Source: Simmondsia chinensis (taxonomy: Eukaryota; Streptophyta; Magnoliopsida; Caryophyllales; Simmondsiaceae). Taken from it: 64,000 nucleotides of DNA. Each line of letters opens with the position of its first letter. Within the stretch, counting starts at the first letter, position 1. The stretch lies in the NCBI GenBank assembly GCA_018398585.1, contig JAGTTD010000018.1, forward strand, positions 7,199,501 through 7,263,500, given 5' to 3'. A program made the translations under genes and the position numbers. Under the pieces are notes generated by a model. That model made no database searches. It was given only the letters and a program-made list of their open reading frames with translations, and was not told the origin of the DNA. Shown one piece after another: positions 58,709 through 64,000 of this stretch.

Positions 58709-61409
58709 TTGGTGTATTCATTAGTTTAAAAATGGAGGTAAGAGCTATCAATACCCTTATCGTCGATATTCTTGCCACGGGGGCATATGTGTCAAAGTAG
58801 TCCAACCCATACTTTTGGGTGAACCCTTTAGCCACCAATCGGGCCTTGAACTTGTCAATTGTTCCATCGACTTTCATCTTCTTTTTGAAGATCCATTTGC
58901 ACCCGATGGGCTTACTTCCTCGTGGAAGATCCAAAAGGATCCAGGTATTATTACCTAAGATGGAATCCATCTCATCATTTACAGCCTCTTTCCAAAATGA
59001 GGCATCATGAGACCTCATTGCCTCATTAAACGTCATGGGATCAGCTTCCATGACACAACAATATGGAGCCACTTGCTCCACATCGTTCCTCGAACCTTCT
59101 ACCAAAAATGTGTAGAAGTCCGAACCGAGAGATTTCTCTTTCCTCGCTCTCTTACTCCTACAGAGTTCTAGAGCACTTTCAGGGATATCTTCCCTCTCAT
59201 GATGAACATCGTCATACGACACTTGAGTGTCACTCTCAACCGGTACATAATCCCTCGGTCTAGGGATAGAAGTAAACCGATTCTCATCAAATATCGCGTC
59301 TCTCGATTCTGTTATTGTGTTCACACCGATATAATCATTAGGTTCGACTACATAGAACCGATATGCCTTGCTATGAGACGCATAACCCACAAAGATGCAA
59401 TCAATGCCTCTTTCACCTAATTTTTTCCGTTTAGGTTCGGGGACTTTAACGACTGCCCTATACCCCCACACTTTCAAATAGTTCAAATTAGGGGCTCGTT
59501 GGTTCCACAATTCATATGGGGTTATTTTATTTCTTTTGTTCGGAACTCTATTTAATAAATGACAGGCCATTAACATAGCCTCACCCCAAAACCCATCGCT
59601 GAGACCGGAATAAGATAACATGGAATTAACCATCTCAGTTAGAGTTCGGTTTTTCCTCTCAGCCATGCCATTTTGTTGTGGCATATATGATGCAGTTATT
59701 TCATGTATTATTCCTGTGGATTCAAAATATTTAGGATCACAGTACTCTCCACCACGATCCGACCTTAAGCGTTTGAGGAAGGTTTCACAGTGTAACTCAG
59801 TTTCTGCTTTATATGCTTTAAATCTATCAAGCGAGTCATCTTTGTTACTTATCAAATATACATAACATAATCTTGAACAATCGTCAATAAATGTAACAAA
59901 GTAATTCTTTCCACCTAAACTCGGTGTGCGCTTGAAATCACATAAGTCACTATGTACTAGGTCAAGTAGATTAGTCTCTCTTTGCACTGACGGAAATGGT
60001 AATTTCGTTATCTTAGTTAGCATGCACGTTTTGCATTTGTCATCAACTTTATCCATGTGAGGAATAAACAAAGTATTAACCATTTCATGTAATCTACGAA
60101 AATTCACATGACCTAGTCTACGATGCCATAAAAACGATGAATCAAGCATATAAATAGAATCTGCAATTTTATTATTGATATTCATGTTAAACATTCCATT
60201 ACATAGGTACCCTTTGCCAACAAATACTCCACCCTTTGACAAAATGAACTTGTCGGCCTCGAAGACCAACTTGAACCCAAACCTATTTAACAGGCCACTG
60301 GACACGAGGTTCTTCTTAACGTCAGGAGCGAAGCATACATCGGTTAAAGTAAGGGTTTTTCCAGATGTGAAAAGTAAATCAACTTTTCCCTTCCCTTTAA
60401 CTGGTACCGACGCCCCATTTTCCATGAACAACTCAGTTCTGTTGTCCATGGGCTCAAAAGTTGTGAAGAACCCCCTGTCCTTACATACATGTCTCGTGGC
60501 CCCCGAGTCAATCCACCAAGAGTTATCACTCTCGACTAGATTGACTTCCAATATCATCACCACGAACCTCTCGTTCGAATTTTTAGTGCGATGATCAAGC
60601 CCCTTGCCTTTGTTCTTTTTAAGGCGGTAATAGTCTTTACGAATATGACCGGGCTTCTGACACTCCCAACAGACCACTTTCGGCCTCTTGTCATGCTTCT
60701 TCTTTTGGAAGTGTTCGGTTCTCTTGGTTCCCTTACTCGATTGGCCTTCTTCAGTGACGTTGATTTTGCCAACATCACTAGGGCGGTCTTTGTTGTCATC
60801 CTGTACCCTGTAACCTTCCTCAACACGCAAATGGTTAGCCAGTTCCTCAATTGACATATCCTCCTTCTTGTGTTTTAGACTTTTCTTTACAACTTTCCAA
60901 GAGGGAGGAAGTTTGTCAATTAAGGAAGAAACAACAATTGTATTGTCCATGTTCATGTTGTGTTGTTTAAAATTATTTAATATTCGTTCAATCTCATGGA
61001 ATTGTTCCATGACAGGACGATCATCAACCATCTTATAATTGTTAAATTGACTAACCAGGAATTTTTTGCTTGTAGCATCCTCAGCCATGTATCGCGCCTC
61101 AAGTGCGTCCCAATGTTCCTTCGCGGTCGCCAGGTTAGAGTAAATGTCAAACAGGGCATCAATCACACCATTCAAAATATGCCATCTGCAGATAGAGTCG
61201 TCATTCTCCCACTTCAATCTGGCTCTCTGCTCGGCCAGGGTTTCTTCCTCCTCGGAGACGGGGAATGGGCATGGTGTATTCAGGACATACACCACGTTCA
61301 GCGTTGTGATGAGAAAATGCATCTTCCTCTGCCACTGGCGGAAATTTTCGCCATCAAATCTATCCAACTTCACAAAGTTGGCTGTCATTTCCCTTAGTGA
61401 TGAAACCAT
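58677..61409 (-). CDS. copia gag-protease-integrase and start of RT
   Basis: The start chosen is ATG at 61409 (MVSSLREMTANFVKLDRF), 29 bases after the 5' LTR; the open frame begins earlier only because it reads into the LTR. Domains: UBN2-type gag (about residues 10-200); zinc knuckle CWECQKPGHIRKDYY, whose fourth ligand, normally Cys, is Tyr; protease WWIDSGATRHVC; pre-integrase LWHRRLGHVNF with CKTC; integrase with LVHSDLCDF, FIDDCSRLC, LRSDRGGEY and QQNGMAERKNRTL (DDE triad present); RT start CKWIFKKKMKVDGTIDKFKA. After VLIALTSIF the frame shifts and ends in an unrelated tail. Apart from that shift and the altered knuckle, it looks intact. Confidence 0.9.
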   Translation of the reverse strand: MVSSLREMTANFVKLDRFDGENFRQWQRKMHFLITTLNVVYVLNTPCPFPVSEEEETLAEQRARLKWENDDSICRWHILNGVIDALFDIYSNLATAKEHWDALEARYMAEDATSKKFLVSQFNNYKMVDDRPVMEQFHEIERILNNFKQHNMNMDNTIVVSSLIDKLPPSWKVVKKSLKHKKEDMSIEELANHLRVEEGYRVQDDNKDRPSDVGKINVTEEGQSSKGTKRTEHFQKKKHDKRPKVVCWECQKPGHIRKDYYRLKKNKGKGLDHRTKNSNERFVVMILEVNLVESDNSWWIDSGATRHVCKDRGFFTTFEPMDNRTELFMENGASVPVKGKGKVDLLFTSGKTLTLTDVCFAPDVKKNLVSSGLLNRFGFKLVFEADKFILSKGGVFVGKGYLCNGMFNMNINNKIADSIYMLDSSFLWHRRLGHVNFRRLHEMVNTLFIPHMDKVDDKCKTCMLTKITKLPFPSVQRETNLLDLVHSDLCDFKRTPSLGGKNYFVTFIDDCSRLCYVYLISNKDDSLDRFKAYKAETELHCETFLKRLRSDRGGEYCDPKYFESTGIIHEITASYMPQQNGMAERKNRTLTEMVNSMLSYSGLSDGFWGEAMLMACHLLNRVPNKRNKITPYELWNQRAPNLNYLKVWGYRAVVKVPEPKRKKLGERGIDCIFVGYASHSKAYRFYVVEPNDYIGVNTITESRDAIFDENRFTSIPRPRDYVPVESDTQVSYDDVHHEREDIPESALELCRSKRARKEKSLGSDFYTFLVEGSRNDVEQVAPYCCVMEADPMTFNEAMRSHDASFWKEAVNDEMDSILGNNTWILLDLPRGSKPIGCKWIFKKKMKVDGTIDKFKARLVAKGFTQKYGLDYFDTYAPVARISTIRVLIALTSIFKLMNTPNGCQNGIPEW

Positions 61410-61438
61410 ATCCCAAATCAGAAAGTAAACCTTAAGAT

Positions 61439-62216
61439 TGTTAGAACAAAAAGTCAAAATACTTGCAAAATACTTGCAACCAGGTAACCAAGAGATCTCA
61501 GGTGTTGAGGCCGTGTAATCACTTTCCTTAAGGTTTATTTCGCTATACGAAATATCCTCGGGGATACAACAACAACCAAAATGAAATGAGAATGTGTAAA
61601 GGGAGAGAAAGATCGAGATGTGGAGAGATTGGAGTATTGTTCAAAGTAAACAACAACAAGAACACAACAACAAGAACACAAGAACACTTTGAATGCAAAG
61701 TTCTTTCACACTTGATTTCCCTTGTGTTTTTAATTCATTATTATGCCATCAAAAGAGGGGAGTAATATATATGTATTGCATGTACAAAGACGTCCCAAAA
61801 CAAAGGGCCATTAATGTATAAAAGAACCGGGAAGAAACCGCGCAGACAAACTGTCAAAACCGACCTATGTGTCGAAGCTGTGTGTCAACACACAGGTCGA
61901 CACATGGACTTACTGTAAGTCTGTGTGTCGACACACATTTTCTATGTGTCGACACACAGATCCCCTCCGTGCGCTTCTGTAAAGAGCTGTGTGTCGACAC
62001 ACGGGCCATGTGTGTTGGCACACAGCTGTCTCCCCACCGTTCTGGAAGATTGTGTGTCGACACACATGGCCCATGTGTCGACACACACACCCAACAAGCT
62101 CTTAAACATTCAAACGAGTATCGGGATATTATCTAATACGTCATATACATACATAAACAACATTTAACATATATATACACGTATTATACAACATATATTT
62201 TGAAAATACACCAACA
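61439..62216 (-). repeat. 5' LTR of young copia element
   Basis: 778 bp. On the minus strand the palindrome array (61866-62092) lies in the U3 part, about 125-350 bases in, upstream of an ATATATATTACTCC TATA-like stretch (about 61765). Confidence 0.92.
61866..62092. promoter_or_regulatory. Palindrome array in U3 (TGTGTCGACACA type)
   Basis: At least six sites built on TGTGTCGACACA, many extended to TGTGTGTCGACACACA, in about 225 bp, plus variants with one changed base (TGTGTCAACACA, TGTGTTGGCACA). The 3' LTR has the same array with fewer sites. Position upstream of the presumed TATA box suggests a promoter element. Function is inferred. Confidence 0.6.
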
Positions 62217-62790
62217 GACGTAAGAATCGAGTGACTCTGAAATCAATACAGACCAAAAAAGGTTCCATATAAATACCGCTTAGCAATGGGTGGAGCAACT
62301 TATTGGGTACGTATATAGACATTCATTTACATAGCCCATCAATGTGGGATTCATTTCCTCAATTTTTTTACTGTATCAGAATTTGACGATTGTTTGCAAA
62401 AAAATGGTATTTTCTCCTTTGGTTCACTTAAATGTATTTGTGGTCACCGCAAATACAAAATCAGACAAACATGCAAAAAGGGACTCACTTTGACTTGGGA
62501 GGAAGTCTACATCCTGAAATGCATGTGTTCGACCTTAATTAATTACCTTTGGATGAGAGTTGGTGCTTTTCGTGAATTCGACTTGGTTTGCAATTAGTAT
62601 GAGGATTCTACTCACACTCTAATTATGGATATTTGAGTTATAATTTTTTAGCTTTTTTGTCATAAATTCTAGGGTTATTTATATTTTTAGTGCCTTGACA
62701 TTTTTAAAAATAATTAAAAAGAGCTTGACCTCTTTGAATTAATGAAAACGCCCCTAAGTTTTTATCGTATTAATAAAAAACAGTCCCTCT
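62217..62790. other. Intergenic sequence
   Basis: Short frames only, no motifs recognised. Confidence 0.35.
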
Positions 62791-62796
62791 TTAGCG

Positions 62797-63049
62797 TAAT
62801 GACATCTTTTTTCATTGACAAAGCTAATGCGGCAATTGGTTTTTTATTAATGCTAGTGAAATGATAAAAATATCCTTCAATAACCATATATTTAAGCAAA
62901 AAAATTAGTTTATACATAATATAACATCTCGAATTTCGTATTTATTAAGTAAGAATAAGGGCAATGCCGGGTACGTTTTTTATTTTACTATAGCATTAAC
63001 AAAAAAGAAGTTGCCTCGTCAGCTTTGTTGACAGAAAATAACGTTATCA
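62797..63049. repeat. Hairpin-like MITE
   Basis: The left arm (about 62797-62872, containing TTGACAAAGCTAATGCGGCA and TTAATGCTAGTGAAAT) and the inverted right arm (about 62975-63049, containing GTCAACAAAGCTGACGAGGC and TTAATGCTATAGTAAA) match over about 75 bp. No coding capacity. The 5S-headed SINE is inserted at its right edge. Confidence 0.6.
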
Positions 63050-63066
63050 CTCCTATTTACACCCCA

Positions 63067-63184
63067 CCTGATAGGGTACCAACACGCAAGCACGGGATCC
63101 CATTAGAACTCCAAAGTTAAGCATGCTTGGGCGAGAGTAGTACCAAGATGGATGACCTCTTGGGAAGTCCTTGTGTTGCACCCC
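63067..63184 (+). rRNA. 5S rRNA-derived SINE head (not a functional 5S gene)
   Basis: About 118 bases matching plant 5S rRNA from end to end. It includes GGATCCCATTAGAACTCC, the A box TAAGCATGCTTGGGCGAGAG, the intermediate element GGATGGATGACC and the C box GGGAAGTCCTTGTGTTGCA. The internal control region is well kept; the 5' stem differs more. There is no T-run terminator after it, and it continues directly into the SINE tail, so it should be treated as a transposon part. Confidence 0.85.
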
Positions 63185-63258
63185 ACAGGTTTAGGGTTCT
63201 CGGAAACAACCTCTCTTCAGGGTAGCACCCTGAAGGGGGATGGCTGCGTACATTCATT

Positions 63259-63285
63259 CCCCCCCCCCCCCCCCCCCCCCCCCCC
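63259..63285. repeat. C27 homopolymer within the SINE
   Basis: A run of 27 C in the SINE tail where the other copy has a short pyrimidine stretch. Similar C runs of 26 and 30 bases occur at 7038-7063 and 11251-11280. Confidence 0.9.
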
Positions 63286-63499
63286 TCTTCCCCGACCCTG
63301 CTTAAGCAGGAGCCCTTTGGGCACTGGGAATATTGCTTGCTTACTCCTATTTACTCCCCAAACTCAAGGGAGTTAGGGCCAACACTGTTTTTGGGATAAA
63401 AGGCCACGTATTTTCCATGTGAGGCCATCCTTGAGGCATGTTTTCCCTTTAGATACAAAGATAACAGTGTCTTGAGCTCAATTACCTAATGAGTTAAAT

Positions 63500-64000
63500 T
63501 ATTTTTTTTTATAAGTCAGTGAAATAGATAGATGAAATAAAAAGAATACAGCTGTAAGGGGCATACCTCAGGACATGGTCGAAGCCTATAATGATGAAAC
63601 AAAGACCAACATAGTCCAAACAAATGAAAACCATAGCAAAAGCTAAAAGAAGCAAAGAGAATGCTAGACCTTAAGGCCCCATTTCCTAAGCAAAGAGGCA
63701 TGACGATGAGCTCCCTTGAATGAAGAAGTAGCAAGCAAGCAGCTCCTGACCAAACTTGTAATCTCTTTTTGCACAAACTCAACTGGTCTGGACTGAGAAT
63801 GCTGAACCCTGAGGTTATGCTCACACCAGAGAACATAAACGGTCATGGAGAGGTAGAGTCGAGCGATGATGCTGCCTATCTCTCGGCCCCTGAGGTGCTG
63901 TGCAGCCCAAGGAATGAGATCACCCCAAGGAAGGGTAGGCCAAGCAATATATGTACGTGGAGTAATACAGCTCCGGACAGAAGTAGAAAAGGGGCAATTG
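63500..64000 (-). pseudogene. LINE (L1-type) 3' part with poly(A) tail, cut by right edge
   Basis: On the minus strand, entering from the window edge, the frame reads WGDLIPWAAQHLRGREIGSI, then YVLWCEHNLRVQHSQSRPVE and LRKWGL, the C-terminal zinc-binding and tail region of plant L1-type reverse transcriptase. One frame break is evident near the end. A 3' untranslated part follows to about 63510, where the minus strand has an A run (AAAAAAAA). The RT core lies beyond the window. Confidence 0.75.

Larger units (their letters stand above)
56199..62216 (-). mobile_element. Ty1/copia element, young, nearly intact
   Basis: LTRs 56199-56920 (3') and 61439-62216 (5') flank a gag-pol region on the minus strand. 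Flanks are GACCT (56194-56198) and GACGT (62217-62221), a 5-bp duplication with one change. A purine tract GGTGGGGGAT (minus strand, 56921-56930) borders the 3' LTR. By eye the LTRs differ by a few substitutions and small indels only. Gag-pol is open for 926 then 406 codons with a single frame change between. The best candidate in the window for recent activity. Confidence 0.93.
63067..63342 (+). mobile_element. SINE with complete 5S rRNA head
   Basis: The element starts exactly after ACTCCTATTTACACCCCA (63049-63066) and ends before ACTCCTATTTACTCCCCA (63343-63360), an 18-bp target duplication with one change. Bases 63067-63184 are 5S rRNA. The tail then runs GGGTTCTCGGAAACAACCTC, GGATGGCTGCGTACATTC, a 27-base C run (63259-63285), GACCCTGCTTAAGCAGGAGC and GGGCACTGGG. 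The tail aligns with the minus-strand copy at 4871-5033. Transcription by RNA polymerase III from the 5S internal promoter is inferred. Confidence 0.85.

Noticed and set aside
61854..62167. Frames rich in VSTH and CVDT on both strands
   Set aside because: Produced by the TGTGTCGACACA palindrome array in the LTR.
63067..63184. A functional 5S rRNA gene
   Set aside because: It is single, diverged in its 5' part, lacks a T-run terminator, and is bounded by a transposon target duplication and SINE tail.
63067..63342. A Cassandra TRIM LTR as source of the 5S sequence
   Set aside because: No LTR pair, PBS or TG...CA ends; the flanking duplication is 18 bp instead of 5 bp, and the second copy ends in TTG repeats.

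Overview
The window looks like repeat-dense intergenic DNA from a flowering plant, most likely a eudicot. It is AT-rich and full of nested LTR retrotransposons of the Ty1/copia and Ty3/gypsy types, hAT, CACTA and PIF/Harbinger DNA transposons, MITEs, SINEs and LINE tails. Priming sites matching plant initiator-Met tRNA occur, as does a short gene with a GT-AG intron. I cannot name the species. I see only one host gene I trust: a two-exon gene for a 53-residue single-pass membrane protein on the minus strand (34178-34466).

Layout. 1-3223: a minus-strand gypsy element, cut by the left edge. 3.2-6 kb: MITE-like repeats, one carrying a SINE. 7.0-10.6 kb: a decayed hAT transposon with an insertion. 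11.0-11.5 kb: a solo LTR. 13.2-19.5 kb: a decayed copia element with both LTRs. 19.6-20.0 kb: a Harbinger transposase scrap. 20.6-25.9 kb: a second decayed copia element with 155-bp LTRs. 26-34 kb: short repeats, a tandem duplication with a MITE in one copy, and a TRIM array with segmental duplications running up to the 3' side of the host gene. 34.6-36.6 kb: a non-autonomous hAT element sitting 126 bp upstream of that gene's start codon. 36.9-53.1 kb: an old minus-strand copia element invaded by a 1.46-kb solo LTR (37948-39407), a younger chromodomain gypsy element (39736-44907) and a CACTA transposon (48189-52907) that itself holds a second CACTA (48944-50921). 53.3-55.3 kb: a MITE, a solo LTR and a hAT-like repeat. 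56.2-62.2 kb: the youngest-looking copia element, with long open frames and LTRs carrying arrays of a perfect palindrome. 62.8-64 kb: a hairpin MITE, a 5S-rRNA-headed SINE and the 3' part of a LINE.

The most unusual item is a SINE family whose head is 5S ribosomal RNA. The copy at 63067-63342 has an essentially complete 5S rRNA sequence starting right at an 18-bp target-site duplication, joined to a tail of plant-SINE type. A second copy (4871-5033, minus strand) carries the same 5S-to-tail junction, a TTG-repeat end and its own 14-bp duplication. Two independent insertions sharing one junction argue for a real transposing family rather than a chance fusion. A tRNA-headed SINE remnant and the 3' end of an RTE-like LINE with a TTG-type tail are also present; the latter is a plausible source of the mobilising machinery.

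All coordinates, repeats and translations were read by eye. Lineage names for retrotransposons are inferences from motifs.
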